Source: Candidula unifasciata
Taxonomy: Eukaryota; Mollusca; Gastropoda; Stylommatophora; Geomitridae
Length of the DNA stretch: 64,000 nt
Reading direction: 5' to 3'
Assembly (NCBI GenBank): GCA_905116865.2
Contig: CAJHNH020002057.1
Location: 1,332,144 to 1,396,143 of the forward strand
The notes under the pieces are model-generated. The model was not told the origin of the DNA. It made no database searches and saw only the letters and a list, made by a program, of their open reading frames with translations. The stretch's first letter is position 1, and each line of letters starts with the position of its first letter. The position numbers and the translations under genes were made by a program. Shown in pieces: positions 23,000 to 34,523 of this stretch.

Positions 23000-23154
23000 T
23001 TGATGGGTAGATCAAAGGTAGGATGCTGTATTCTCTGTGGCTGATCAGTGCACTTTGGCTGGCTGTAAGGATGCACTCTTCTAGCTTTTCTATCTTCTCT
23101 TACTTTGTCTGAGCATTTGATGCTGCATAAATCATCATTAGACTTCCTGTCTTC
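23000..23154 (-). CDS. Candidate 155-bp exon of gene 2
   Basis: Minus strand: acceptor TTTTTGTAATTTTTAAAG and donor ATCAA/GTTAGT. Only one frame is open and it covers the entire interval: 51 codons, EDRKSNDDLCSIKCSDKVRE, then an Arg/Lys- and Gln-rich segment (RKARRVHPYSQPK) ending HPTFDLPI, plus AA. The AA completes a Lys codon with the first base of the 21208-21273 exon. It is the most 5' exon I could find for this gene; it starts in phase 0 and does not begin with Met, so upstream exons must exist. Linking it to the 6121-7544 exon is inference from phase and strand. Confidence 0.55.
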
Positions 23155-23959
23155 CTTTAAAAATTACAAAAAATGATCATACTAGATTCTAGGATAACAT
23201 TTTTAAGGAAATGTTCTGATCAGACCAGCCGCCCCACACTCCCAATAGCAATGAAGAAAAATAAAATATATTTAATTTTCTGAAATGCTGGCAGCAACAT
23301 GCTTTAATATGCATCATCTTTATCAATAGTGAATTTTATATTTTAATAACTTATTTTACCATCAATTTTTTTGTAACTCTCTCAATACCTAGTCGCTATT
23401 TTAATTAACCATTTTAACCTAAAACCTATCTTCATATTTGTCCTATAATGTTGTTCTTATGTGATATCTTTACCCTTAGCATTTTGTTAATTTTTCCCCT
23501 TAGAATCTTGTTAATAACAACAAAGTTATTAAAATCAGTTGTTACACCTTATCTGCTTCAAGAATCACTCAATGGTTTTCTAAGTGGAGATAAAAAGGTT
23601 TTACATTATATTGTCATTTTAGCAATGAACATCAACTACACTTTAAAAAAATGCATACCTCTGTGTTGGGATGTGTTTAGAACTATTACTGGGTTAATGT
23701 TTTCAAACCTAGGAAAATCTGTTCAACTAGGTAGTCATGTATTAAAAACATGTGAAAGTGTTACTATAATGACCATACATTAACTTGATGTGACCATTGT
23801 TGAGGGGTCAGGCTGGACTTTGGAAGGCTCGACTAAGCTGTAACAGTAGTTATTACTATGTGGCTCAGTATGTGTGTGTATTATATACTCGATGTTACAT
23901 AATAGTGAAAAACCGTTAACATCACCACAAGATAAAAAACATGCCCTGTAAAGTATTTA
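23155..23959. other. AT-rich DNA, nothing recognised
   Basis: No exon, repeat family or RNA signal. The open frame at 23448-23783 (plus) is hydrophobic, without splice or codon support. Confidence 0.5.
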
Positions 23960-24945
23960 CTAATGGGTAACGAGAAAACAACAGGGATGTCTTTTGTCGC
24001 CTCGCTTATTTTTACTGGCTATAGACTGGATTACGAAAACAGTAACTGCTAACAACAAGAATGGAATTCAATGGACTCCTATAAAACAGCTTGATCTGGA
24101 TTTCGCTGATATTTCTCTTCTGTGCCATTCACGGAATCAGATGCAAGATAAATTAAATATACTTGATGCCGATCATAGCAGCTTGGTTTAAAAATCCATA
24201 AAAGAAAGACAAACCTAATGAGAACAAATCAGGCAAATATTAGTGTGGTTTCTCTTAATCCTCCCCCCCCCCCCCCCACTCCAAGACGTGGAGTCGTACA
24301 CCTATTTGGGCAGTAATGTAGATAAAGATGGAGGAACTGATAGAGATATTAAAATAGGAATACAAAAGGCAAGAGGAGCTTTTATAGCACTAGGGAATTT
24401 GTTGAGGTCAAAAGAAATACTAAACTAAAATATTTTAATTCTAGTGACAAATCAGTACCTTTGTATGGGGTGGGGGGTGGGGGGGGGGGGGGGGGGGGGG
24501 GGGAGGACATGAAGAACAACTAAGGCAATTATTTACTAATAAATTACAGACATTCATTAACTGGTGCCTGTGCAGAACAGAGGAGATTAAATGGTATGTT
24601 AGAATAACTAATGTAGAGCTTTGGGAGAGAACTAAACATGCTCCAGTTAACCAAGAGGTGAGGAAAAGATGTTGGCGTTGGATAGGACACACACTGAGAA
24701 AACAGGAAAACAGCATAACAAGAATGTCTTTGCATTGCAACCCACAATGGGCACAGGAATAAAGGCCCCTTCCCCCTTCCCCCCCAAAAAAGAAGAAGAA
24801 GAGAGCTGAAGAATGAAGTTAGAAAGATGGGGAGGACATGGGGAGAGCTCCATGTAATTGCAAAGGATAGAAGGACTTGGCGTGAGTTGCCTGAGGGCTT
24901 ATGCTCCATTGGGGGATAGAAAGGCAGAAGAAGAAGAACAAGATA
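23960..24945 (+). mobile_element. LINE fragment (RT motif region to 3' (GAA)n tail), internally deleted
   Basis: Frames give WTPIKQLDLDFADISLLCH (relic of the catalytic YADD/FADD region), DVESYTYLGSNVDKDGGTDR and GAFIALGNLLRSKEI. After a G-tract (about 24466-24503) come LWERTKHAPVNQEVRKRCWR and WIGHTLRKQENSITR, ending at 'ggcagaagaagaagaaca'. The order is colinear with the C-terminal half of a mollusc/fish-type LINE, so this is one decayed copy. Confidence 0.7.
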
Positions 24946-25034
24946 AATGTGTTGTGACAGTGCACTGCAATATTACTTACTTTTAATTTTTATATAGGTA
25001 AGCTTTTCAACAATCATATCATCAGATGGAAAAT

Positions 25035-25590
25035 GTGTGACAAGAGTTTAAAAGCAGAATATGTCAAGCGAAAGCTGCATTTCAGAAAATAAGTATCTTA
25101 TGCAATAAATCGCTTTCATTTAATGTCAGAAATAGGGTGCTAAAATTTTACATAGAACCTGTTCTGCTGTATGGCAGCAAATCTTGGTATGTCACTGAAC
25201 AAACCGGAAAGAACTTGGAAGCAACAGAGATGTGGTTTCTGAGACGAATGTTACAAATACCTTGGATGGCCAGAGTAACTAACAACGATTACTTGAAAGA
25301 AGCTAATGAAAGTAGATCTCTATATGGAACAATAAGAAAGAGACAAACTGTTCTTGGGCCACATATGAGAAGAGAGAGAGAGAACATCGTGACAACTTGA
25401 AAGATCAGTGGAAAAGGGGGTAGTGGCAAACCAAGAGAGATGATGCTGGATGGGCTGAAACAATGGCATGGAGGGATATCATCAAGAGAGCTGTTCAGGC
25501 AACTAGGGATCGTGATCTGTGGAGACACATGAGCACCTACGCCAGTGTGCAGGGTACAGGATGATGAAGTGATGAAGCTTTTCAAAAGGA
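25035..25590 (+). mobile_element. Second LINE 3' fragment
   Basis: RVLKFYIEPVLLYGSKSWYV, then TEMWFLRRMLQIPWMARVT and RSLYGTIRKRQTVLGPHMRR, with a tail reading RDRDLWRHMSTYASVQGT ending in GATGATGAAGTGATGAAG. The same 3' end occurs at 54300-54375 (KDRDLWRDMSIYAIGEGT, 'gatgatttcat'), so both belong to one family. Confidence 0.7.
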
Positions 25591-26204
25591 TTCAAATTGT
25601 TATCTGTTTTTACATACATGACAATGTAGAGTTCCTAAAGCAAATATATGTTGCACACAAAAAAAAAAATCAAATCTATATCTGCCGGTGGTATAAACAA
25701 GTAACATCTTACTGCTGGGGTGAAAAACCAATGAGCAAATTAGACCGTCTATGCCCTTGTTTATGTTTTCCTCCATGGAAAGGGGGTAACTTAACGCTGG
25801 TCAGTTTGTAAATACTCTAAAACGTCTGTAAAGCAACTGTTACCATGAACACAACACTAATCTAAGACTACGAATAATTCTTTTAAAACAATATCAATGA
25901 AAGATACAGACTAATAACACCACGAAGGCCATACAAACCATTCGAACGTCGAGCCCGGGATGTCGCACGTACTCAGTGGGCAGAGTTCTGCTGTTGCCAT
26001 TGGCTCCCAGTTCACTTCTGCCCTGTGACGTCTGCTGACCGCACTGGCGACAACACGGGAAACATGAAGAGCTCTTGTGTTCCTCCATTCAAACTACCTG
26101 TGTCCCAGATTGTCTTGAAAATAGGGTCCAGGCGTTCGGTTGTGTATCTGAATGCGCCGTTTCTTCTACCCTCTTCCAGTTTCCTATTTTTAACCCAAAG
26201 AAAA

Positions 26205-26436
26205 AAAAAAGTAAAAGTCCCTTTTCCACGCCTTTAGGTATATAGGGCTAGACCTATATTTTATAGACCAGTCGGCGCAGGATGGGTGATGTGGTCAGCA
26301 TCACACCGGCCGCTTTTACTTCCCGGAAATGCACCTGGTACCCACTCAAGGCTGGATTGACCTAAGAGTCAAGGTCATTTTTGAAATAAAAAGTCCTGCT
26401 CCGCCAGGGAGCGAACCCAGGACCTTTTTAACCCAT
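26205..26436 (-). repeat. Family B SINE
   Basis: Minus orientation: 'agtaaaagtcccttttccacgcc' at the left, 'ctagacctatattttatagacc', 'gggtgatgtggtcagcatcac', and 'gggagcgaacccaggacc' (reverse B-box) at the right; the tRNA head beyond it is decayed. Confidence 0.8.
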
Positions 26437-27090
26437 AGTGTGTGTTAATTCATTTCTTGTGTTCAGGCTGCGGTCAGTGTAGGCAATTCTTACTGGGCAA
26501 TAAACTCTCATCCGTGTTTATCAAACCGTGCCTCCCATATGATGAGAAAATAAACTTTGCTATCAATGCAGACTGGGCATTCCCATGCGTGCTCAGTCCT
26601 CCGATGCAGCAACCTCTCCAAGGTACCTCTACTAAATTTTCCCATTAGGGGTTGGTTAAAGTCTCTCCTGTCTTGACCTCGAAGACCGCACAGCCGTGCT
26701 TCGCCTAGCTGTACTCCCAGGGCACGCAATCGTGTTAGCGTCAGAGATTCATGATTAACCTCAACCTAGTCCTTACAGCGTCGATAGTATCGGCTCTTTT
26801 CGTGCTTCTTGCTATTGTAAGCACTTTGGTCTTAAGATTCCAGACAGATCAGCTGGAACTCTAGTTTCTTTTCAGTAGTCCCTCAAGTGTCAAGTGAGTC
26901 ACTAAGATTGTTTTGTGCTGACTAACCAAAAATCTTCTGCTCTCAGTACCATGTTTATGTCTGGCAGCTGTAGATTGCATCCCCACATATATCTATTTAA
27001 GTAAAATAATAAACCTATTTTTTTTTTTTTTATGTCAGTAGCGTATCTGGCAAATGATGCTAGACTCATATTTCGGGTAGATAGCATCCT
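26437..27090. other. Unrecognised DNA, possibly old retroelement
   Basis: A minus-strand frame at 26508-26729 contains RRTEHAWECPVC and is Arg/Leu-rich, as in some retroelement tails, but I cannot assign it. Confidence 0.3.
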
Positions 27091-27094
27091 TTGA

Positions 27095-27575
27095 TATTTT
27101 CTCCAGGTAATGCCGGTGTTTTGGGAAATGAGCAGGCAGATAGACTCGCCGGTTCTGCACCACTTGGTGGTGAACTGATGTTGTGAGGGCCCTTTGGGAG
27201 CGAGCGAAAAGTGCCGAGGCACAGATAGATCATTACGGGCTGAGGCGAATGGCGCTTTGAGGAGTTGCAGGGGGATCTGGCCGACGCTCGACACTCAGGA
27301 AAGGCGAGACGGGCATACAATCAGGCAGTTACTGGCAACATCGGAATTTTAACTCTTCGCTTGCTGCTGAGGATGGGGACGGAGCTCTTATGGGGGTGTC
27401 CCGAGTGCTGTGATGTCGATTCATAATTCAGCATTCAACATATATATATATATTTACGGGAATCTAACCTGGTCAACAAGAAGTCGAATGTGCAGGCCAA
27501 AAGGTGCAAATATCGCAGCCATGCTGTAAATGGCACAACGCAATTACAATTGTGAATGAACGCAGAAAAAGAAGA
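27095..27575 (+). mobile_element. I-type retrotransposon fragment: RNase H C-terminus and 3' UTR
   Basis: GNAGVLGNEQADRLAGSAPL is the RNase H motif equivalent to GHCGLEGNEIADRLA of the full element at 11414-15112, but with different flanks, so it belongs to another family member. 'Cgcagccatgctgtaaatggc' and an A/GAA-rich tail end it near 27575. Confidence 0.6.
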
Positions 27576-27822
27576 AGACTCATATTTGTGTGGACCGATC
27601 AGCGCTCGATGAGTGGTGTGTAGTAGTAGTAATTTTAACTGCCAAATTCTGTTCAACCCATCCGGTTCATAAATGGGAAATACAGAGGCTTAAAAAAAAT
27701 GATATTAATGCTTCTGAACTATGATGTTTGGCTATTCAATCTTGGATAGTTTATGTATTTAATGTATGCGACTGTAGGAGTATTATTGATTATCAAGTTC
27801 AATATATTATAAGTGTACTTTT

Positions 27823-27915
27823 GGATGGTGTGATCAACATCACGCCGGTCGCCTTTACTTCTCAGGACTTTACCTTGTACTCATTTGAGGCTGTGTCTAC
27901 CTGTGAGACAAAGTC
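27823..27915 (-). repeat. Family B SINE fragment
   Basis: 'Tggtgtgatcaacatcacgccggtcgcctttacttctcaggac...gtactcatttgaggctg' matches the middle of family B. Confidence 0.55.
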
Positions 27916-28209
27916 ATATACCTGATAATCTTACATAAAATGGTGGTGAAGATCTCAGAATTATAAAAATCCGTTGAACTAAAACCAGCCATAATCATTG
28001 ACAAACTGGACAATTTTAAACACGTTAAACAATGTTAGCACTTGGTATTATCATAATCCGATCTGTTCAGTTTGTGTACAACAGTGTGTTCAAGTTATTT
28101 GTACCTAGAAAACGGCTAATTAAAATGGTTACCTTAAGAATGGCCCAATCAAGAGCAGAAAATTGGCATATCGTGCGTCCGTAAAGTCATGGTGCACTTT
28201 TGACCTGTC

Positions 28210-28960
28210 ACAGACGTAAATGTGCTACACACAGTCTGCAACGAATATAACATGAAGATCAGCATCACCAAAACAGAAATTCTGAAAATAAGTAGAACAC
28301 CTAATATACTAACTATTCAAGTTAACAACGAACAACTCAAACAAGTGCAGCAATTTAAATACTTGGGGAGCATTTTCACAGATGATGGAAGAATTGATAG
28401 GGAACTTGAGGCAAGATGTCAAAAGGCGAACGCAGTAACTTACTAACTCTCCCCACTGCTAAAACACCCAAGCATCACTATGGCACTAAAACGACAACTG
28501 ATCAATTGCATGTTTATACCAACCCTCTGCTACCAATGCCAAACCTGGTCCCTAACAAGAGCACAGGAGAAAAAGATCACGACGTGCGAATTGAGATGCT
28601 TACGTAAGGCTGTCAATGTCACAAGGAGAGACAGAGTTCGAAACGAAAACATTAGATCAATTGTAGGAACCACACCATGCCTGAAATATACATAAAAAAG
28701 CAACAAATAGAGTGGTTTGGCCACTTGATGCGAATGCAAACCGACCAACTGTCTCTATAAGCATACAACGAACAGCACTACTGCCCTAGAGCAAGAGGCA
28801 GACCGAGAGTACGATGGATAGACAATATATCAGAGATCCTGAAGCAACACGGACTAACAACAAGCCGTGCAACACACCTGGCCCAGGATAGAAAACTGCG
28901 ACTCCCCACTACGCTGTGAGGCAATTGTGGACAAGACAAGACAAGACAAGACAAGACAGG
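28210..28960 (+). mobile_element. LINE fragment ending in (ACAAG)n
   Basis: Frames give MKISITKTEILKIS (RT palm, motif D region), QVQQFKYLGSIFTDDGRIDR, CMFIPTLCYQCQTWSLTRAQ and QIEWFGHLMRMQT, then a tail RGRPRVRWIDNISEILKQHG. The last three pieces are in shifted frames. It ends in five to six ACAAG units at about 28933-28957. Similar in plan to 59700-60642. Confidence 0.75.
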
Positions 28961-29219
28961 AAAGCAACAAAAGTAAACAGAAACGTGAAATCTGCACTAA
29001 ATAAAAGGAAAACTCTCCAAGTTTTGTAGTATGATGTGCAAGCATGTAGGCACACAGGTGATGACACAACACCATGCAACTTGGATAGTTTTCCTTTCAT
29101 GCTGATAAATTAGCTAAGGAAGGTGCAAATGAATAACAACCGGACGTACCAGTCTCAATCAACGACAAAAAAAAAAAAAAAAGAGAATAAACAAATCAAT
29201 CAGAAAGTCACCAAAACCG

Positions 29220-29562
29220 GCACAGAACGATTACCATTTCATAGAAAGACCAGAGCAAGTTAGTATTCTACGCCTTAGAACAGGACACAATCGGCTTGGC
29301 AACCACATGTAAACACCTTTTAAAATCGGCGAATCAGCCATGTGCACATGTGGACTGGCACCTGAGACAACAGATCATGTCCTTCAAGACTGTCCCAAAT
29401 ACAATATAACAAGGCAAAACTGTTGGTCAAGAGAAACATCGGTGCTAATCAAACTTTACGGCTCGCTGAGTGAGTTACAAAACACGGTGAAGTTTATACT
29501 AGGGACAACACTGCAGACAAAGATAATCTATTTCAAGCGAACGAAAGAAGAAGAAGAAGAAT
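29220..29562 (+). mobile_element. I-type retrotransposon 3' end with (GAA)n tail
   Basis: 'RLRTGHNRL' can be read just upstream, then MCTCGLAPETTDHVLQDCPK, matching the layout of the element at 11414-15112 (FRLRTGHNRF, CPCSVAPENAEHVLQHC). It ends at GAAGAAGAAGAAGAA (29546-29560). It is a diverged relative, on the opposite strand. Confidence 0.7.
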
Positions 29563-30884
29563 TTGGTTGAAGATTTCACATTTCTATATTGTTTCTTTGA
29601 TTTCCTGTGATCTGTCAAAAGTGCACATTGACTTCATGGAATATCGTAGATGTGGGTATTATAATTATAGACAGTTCTGGAAAAAGACGGGGATTTAGAG
29701 TGAAGACTGGAGTGGTGGTAGAAACAGTTCAGCAGACTTGTCGCAATAGCCGATGCGTAAACTGACTTACTTATTACAAAACACCAGTCAAATAGCCAGT
29801 GGCTTCAGCAGCCTGCGAACTGTGTTAACTGGAACTATTACAAGTCAACCCCCCCCCCCCCTTTCCCCCTTTCTTTTTCCACACGAATTTATACTCTTTG
29901 CATGACACACCATCCGATAAGTTCGGTAATCCCAACATGCAACACTACCGCGGACACACATGCCACTCTAAGAAAATAGTAGACCTTCAGATTTACTGCT
30001 ACCCAAGTCGTATATACAAACTGCAGGCGTCAGGAACCTCTGTGTCTTCTTGTTATACTGCTTATCATTTGTGTTCATACGACACTAATATCTATCTTTT
30101 CTCTGACATGTTCCTTAACTTTTGACTGTATGCTTCTTGTGATATTGTTATAATTGTCGTCATCCGTTTTTTCTGCTCTAATTCTTTTTTAAAGACGATA
30201 TCAGATAACAGAAAATGGCTGTTAAACGAATGACGATTAATCGAAGTTGTACTTTTCTTTATTTTGACCTATTTGGAGTATGAATTCATAAATGCGCCTC
30301 TGGCATTTTGAAAAGTGGCAAACAGCAGCCCTGAAAATGTACCTAGATGACTGCTGCTGCGTAGTGCCAACTATATATCACATTACAAAAGACTGGGTAT
30401 CATCAAGTTAGAATACAACGCACAAGCAACTCCCAGGTTGACATGATGCTTGTCGGTCCGCTAGCCAGAGGCTACCTCTTTAGTCCACAGCATTGCTTAT
30501 CAAAGTTAAGGCTCCACAGAAATTATTGCAGATTTTTGCACGTTATTTTTTAAATATATTTGTTAGTCAGTCAAGATGTTTTGGACGTTTTACAAGAAAG
30601 AAAAACCAAACTCGAAAACGTGTTAACAAGGGGCAAGTTCTGATGGGAAAAGATCAATGGAAAGAGAAACAGATAAATATGTAGAGGCTTCGCCACATGG
30701 CTTGGGCAGAGCAAAAACACTGACCTGATTCATTATTATGATGATCCTGTGAGACACATAAAAGTTAATGCTGTTGTGACTCTCGCGATAGCAACATTTA
30801 ACAAATTTGATCGCAGTGTGTTGTCAGCGAAAACCAGGTATTGATGCTGAAGTGAATGGAAATCGCGTTTAGGGATTAATTAGT
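29563..30884. other. Unique or highly decayed DNA
   Basis: C-run near 29850. About 30590-30760 resembles the LINE tail piece at 4393-4500 ('gatgatcctgtgagacac'). Nothing else recognised. Confidence 0.4.
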
Positions 30885-31115
30885 TGTGTATCCTTTACAG
30901 GATGATGCAGAACCAATCAACTCCAAATGTTTCAGCTGTTATGGTTTTTCTAGGCACTTTTTTAACCTTAGCAGTTTGCCATTGCTACTGAACGGTCAGC
31001 TCTCGGTACCATGGTGGAAACCAACGCAAGAGAAACAGTCTGCAGCTGGGATCGAATCCGGCATCTCGGCATTACGAAGCACGTTCGCAATGCCTAAGCC
31101 ACAGATTCTATCTTT
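30885..31115 (-). repeat. Family C SINE, minus orientation
   Basis: Left end 'ttagttgtgtatcctttacaggatg' is the reverse complement of the 3' end of the copy at 18304-18547; right end 'gctgggatcgaatccggcatctcgg' is the reverse B-box. Confidence 0.75.
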
Positions 31116-31659
31116 AATATCCAGAGCTTGCTTAAGTAGATCCTCCAGACGTGACCCTGTTTAAGCACAAACCACACATTTTGTGAGACATTACTTTTCA
31201 AATATAAAATTCCCTAATACCAGTATTTCCCTCGGTCAACCAAAGGTATCAGATATTGCTCGATGACACTGCATATAGCGGACGTATTGTGCTGAAAAGT
31301 GAAGATATCGCACCCTAGCTATAAATAACAACGCATCATGTCACACCCCACCCCCTTCATTTAAAAAAAAGGGGGGGGGGGGATGGGGGATGCTACAACC
31401 ACATCCGGCTTTAACTTTAACTATAAATAGCCTAAAGATGGGCGTGATTAAGAACAACACGACCAAAAACGGAAATTCCCAGTAAACGCTCTCGATTCAT
31501 TAAGACTCGAACTTGAGTCAGTTATCGACACGACCTTCTTTATTTATCATGGAGCTGGTCGTGGTTATCGACATTGAAGAGTTTTTCCGCATGGCCGACT
31601 GTCAGGACTGGGTTTCCCGCAAGTTGTCAGGAATTGTACCCAATAACATAACCTAAGTG

Positions 31660-31850
31660 GGTTCTCTGTGGTAAAGTGGCCGCGCTTCGCGCTCCGAAGG
31701 TCTCAGGTTCGTTTCACGACTGCGCCAAGTGCAGTTTTTACGGAGATGGTTGTTGGAGCCACGGAGTTCGTGCTTTGTGCAACGCTTAGCGGACAGAGGC
31801 TGAGCCATACTGGATAAACCCGGCGCAATGAAGCTCATCTTCTCGACTAA
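31660..31850 (+). repeat. tRNA-headed SINE-like element, family G (single copy)
   Basis: GTGGTAAAGTGGCCGCGCTT (A-box-like) and TCTCAGGTTCGTTTCAC (B-box core GGTTCG) spaced as in a tRNA, followed by a non-tRNA body. No second copy seen in the window. Confidence 0.5.
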
Positions 31851-31915
31851 CCTAAATCAATCCGGTACCGTTCCCACATACATATTGAATTAAGAATTGA
31901 CATCACAGCACTCCC

Positions 31916-32206
31916 TCCCCCGTGTGGGTTCCGGGGCCCCATTGTGGGGAAAACAAGAATAGACCCACTGCCTCACCAAAAGCATGTCGTAAGAGTCGAC
32001 TAATTGGGGAGCTTCCTTTGAAGTCGGAGTGCATCTGCCGGAGAGGCAAGGAACCAACAGTCTGTATTCAAGAGAATGAGATCTGTAAAACTGATGCACA
32101 CGCAACACTCAGGTTCTGGAGCAGGACTGCAGTTCAGTAGTGGACGAGCAACCAGAACTTTCCGCCAGAGTGTACAGCTGGTGAACGCGAAGAAGAAGAA
32201 GAAGAA
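31916..32206 (+). repeat. Family A SINE, best-preserved copy, 8-bp target duplication
   Basis: GCACTCCC occurs on both sides (31908-31915 and 32207-32214). The element runs from the C-rich start and 'gtgtgggttccggggcccc' through 'agacccactgcctcacc', 'gcatgtcgtaagagtcgacta' and 'gcatctgccggagaggcaagg' to 'gtgaacgcgaagaagaagaag'. No convincing tRNA head is visible at its 5' end, so the promoter type is unknown. Confidence 0.8.
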
Positions 32207-32320
32207 GCACTCCCATATTCAAGACTGTGAGCACGTCCTGCCGGGCGTCTCCAGTTCACTTCCACTTTTTTTGGGGTGATCTCCCTGCCTGTGGTTTTCA
32301 GATGAAAAGGCCACACACAT

Positions 32321-32640
32321 TTATGGAGTATGTGGTGCGATGCATGTCTTTGGCTGTTTCATACAACTTGGAATACCAGCAGGCAAAACCTGAGATCTCT
32401 CCGCTGCATGCTGAGAGCAGGTCTGTAGCTCATGTTCAGTATTCTGTGATGCCTGTCCACACGGACAAAGTTCTGAATACCAAGTCTTGAATTTCTTGCA
32501 CATATGGCTGCGGAATCTGTGGTGTCCAGTACACAATCTAAATATAATGGTCTGTTTCTTTTGTGTGAGGAGGTTGAGTGGGTCTTCAGGATTGTGTCTG
32601 GATGGAAAGTGTTCTAATGGGTCCTAATGACTGCCTTGAT
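32321..32640 (-). mobile_element. I-type retrotransposon C-terminal fragment
   Basis: Minus strand reads CTGHHRFRSHMCKKFKTWYS and LCPCGQASQNTEHELQTCSQ, parallel to RLRTGHNRFCQHMFKFFG and CPCSVAPENAEHVLQHC in the full element. Confidence 0.65.
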
Positions 32641-33639
32641 TACTGTGACAACACGCTCGGTGAATTCAAAATGTGTCTTTCCTCAACCTATTTTTATTTC
32701 TATGTATTTTAAAATATACAGAAAAATAAGGATTTGGATATGTCCTAAATCTATGTCGACTACCAGAACAAACCTATTTAATTCTCCTGGACTGCTGGTC
32801 ATATCAAACACTAAGACTTTTCCCCACATGTAACGTGTTAAGGTACAGATAAGAAAAAGCAGGTAGACTATGTGGCACCAGTGAAATTGAAAGTTCAGAC
32901 TCAGTGGCTGGAGATTTTGCTTGCAGAACAGAGGTGTCAGATAATTATCTCCTAGCCAGACCTTTGGGAGCAGATAACTCAGGCTAATTGTGATTATCTC
33001 CCCCTAGGTTACCCAACTTGAGTGCAGGTCAGATGGCCAGTATTGACATGGTTTGGTGAAGGTGTTAGCAGAAGAACATGGCAGGTTGAAGTAGGGGAGG
33101 AAATCCAACTTTGCTCATGAGGTCTGGGCAGCTTAATGGACCAGTAGAATACAAACAAGTTTTGTACAGTCCTGACTCGACAGTTAATAGACTTACCCAC
33201 GGGGAGGAGCTGTGACATCCTTGAATGACAGTAATTTTAGGATTAATGTAGGAAGAGCTTAGAAGAAGTTATAAAAGGGTGGACTCTAGGGCTGGGAAGC
33301 GAGACTCTGCCATCAGCACACCATCTTTTGAGGCTAAGCTTGAAACAGAACTTTTGGCGTTGCGATTTCATTTTCCAGGTGAGCAAAACTATTTTCAACC
33401 TTTTTTTTTTTGGTGATAGAAATCTCAACTGTCTCTTTGCTCAAGTGTGTGTCTTCATCACTTTGTAGTACTCCTTAGCTGACATTTCTCCATTCTCTTA
33501 GGGAGGCTATTGCAGAGATTGATCAGGGAGAGTAAATCCCTGAGAATTGTTATTTGATATCGCCCCAGAATATTGTTATCACCCATTATTCCAAGCAGTA
33601 ATTACAGAACTCGTTCTGTCAAACTGATTGTCATTTTGA
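32641..33639 (+). promoter_or_regulatory. TATA-box-like signal and splice donor in otherwise unassigned DNA
   Basis: TATAAAAG at 33270-33277, about 100 bp upstream of a consensus donor CCAG/GTGAGC (exon side ends 33378). Upstream, 32935-33005 holds GATA-type motifs (AGATAATTATCT, GCAGATAACTC, TGATTATCTCC). Together they could be a polymerase II promoter with a short first exon, perhaps of the decayed LTR element downstream. No coding exon follows that I can recognise. Confidence 0.3.
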
Positions 33640-34505
33640 GTCTGCATAAGAGATGACATCAGACATAAAAGACTCAACTATCATTACAGGACGTGAGTAG
33701 AGGAAGGCAAGAAATGTAACGACTTCAATGTGAGACGAAGTCCTCCCAGACTGGACAGAAGAGAATCTGAATATGAGGGAGAGATGAAATGTTTTATTAG
33801 AATAGACATGTTTGGTGTAAGCCTAGACACTACACATATGCGCTTGTTTCTTTACTACAGTTCCCACATTGGGCAGGGACTAGTAGGCATCAATTCTTTG
33901 CGACCGTCTGAGTGTAACGACCTGCTTGAAGCAGCAAGGACGAAAAACTGGAAAAGGATAGGCAGGGTCTCAAATTAAGAACAGTCGGAGATTTATTTTC
34001 TCCAATTTTATGAGTTATGTATAGCTTTCAAATGAATCGTCACTCTACTAGCCTAAACATGTTCATTTTATTTTTGGTTAGATTTATTCAATAAATCTTG
34101 TTCATGTTGTTTTAAAATATTTGAGTAAATTGTGTACGTAGGTTCAAGTGTCTTTGTGCATACTAGTTTATTACAGCTCACAAATATGTAAATCACTTGA
34201 TGGGTGCTTTTGTTACAAATTAGTGCCAGGAGAGGAGAAAGTTGGAGGGGTTAACTGTGTATCTTGATATTATCTCATTGGGTTCATCTTGATATCTATC
34301 TATCCCTTTACCTACTCCTGTGGATACAAGTACAGCTACTTTCATTAAATGGAACGAGCCACTTGCTGTTTTCTTGGTTATCCAGGACTGTCTAGGATCA
34401 ACATAGCTTAGATATTTGTCCATTTCTCACGTGGGTGGGCACTGTTACGGTTCAAACTCACGCACTCACTATATGAGTGTATATACCCACGGGGTTAGCA
34501 ACAAG

Positions 34506-34523
34506 TGGGAGCTCGTCCGGGAT
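34506..34523 (+). promoter_or_regulatory. tRNA-Pro-like primer-binding site
   Basis: TGGGAGCTCGTCCGGGAT differs at one position of 18 from the complement of the tRNA-Pro 3' end used as primer by many retroviruses and some LTR retrotransposons. It follows AACAAG, near a plausible LTR end (...CA). Related G-rich strings follow the LTR-like parts at 34201 ('tgggtgcttttg') and 36053 ('tggcgggggctc'). Confidence 0.5.

Noticed and set aside
23448..23783. 111-codon hydrophobic plus-strand ORF
   Set aside because: AT-rich intronic sequence, no splice or promoter context, and no recognisable membrane-protein family.
24441..24909. Pro-rich and Ser/Leu-rich minus-strand ORFs
   Set aside because: Antisense shadows of the G-tract and of the plus-strand LINE fragment.
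24960..25030. Minus-strand initial exon (ATG ATT GTT GAA AAG) with donor AAAA/GTAAGTAA
   Set aside because: The donor is good but the phase does not fit the next candidate exon at 23154, and the segment lies between two LINE fragments.
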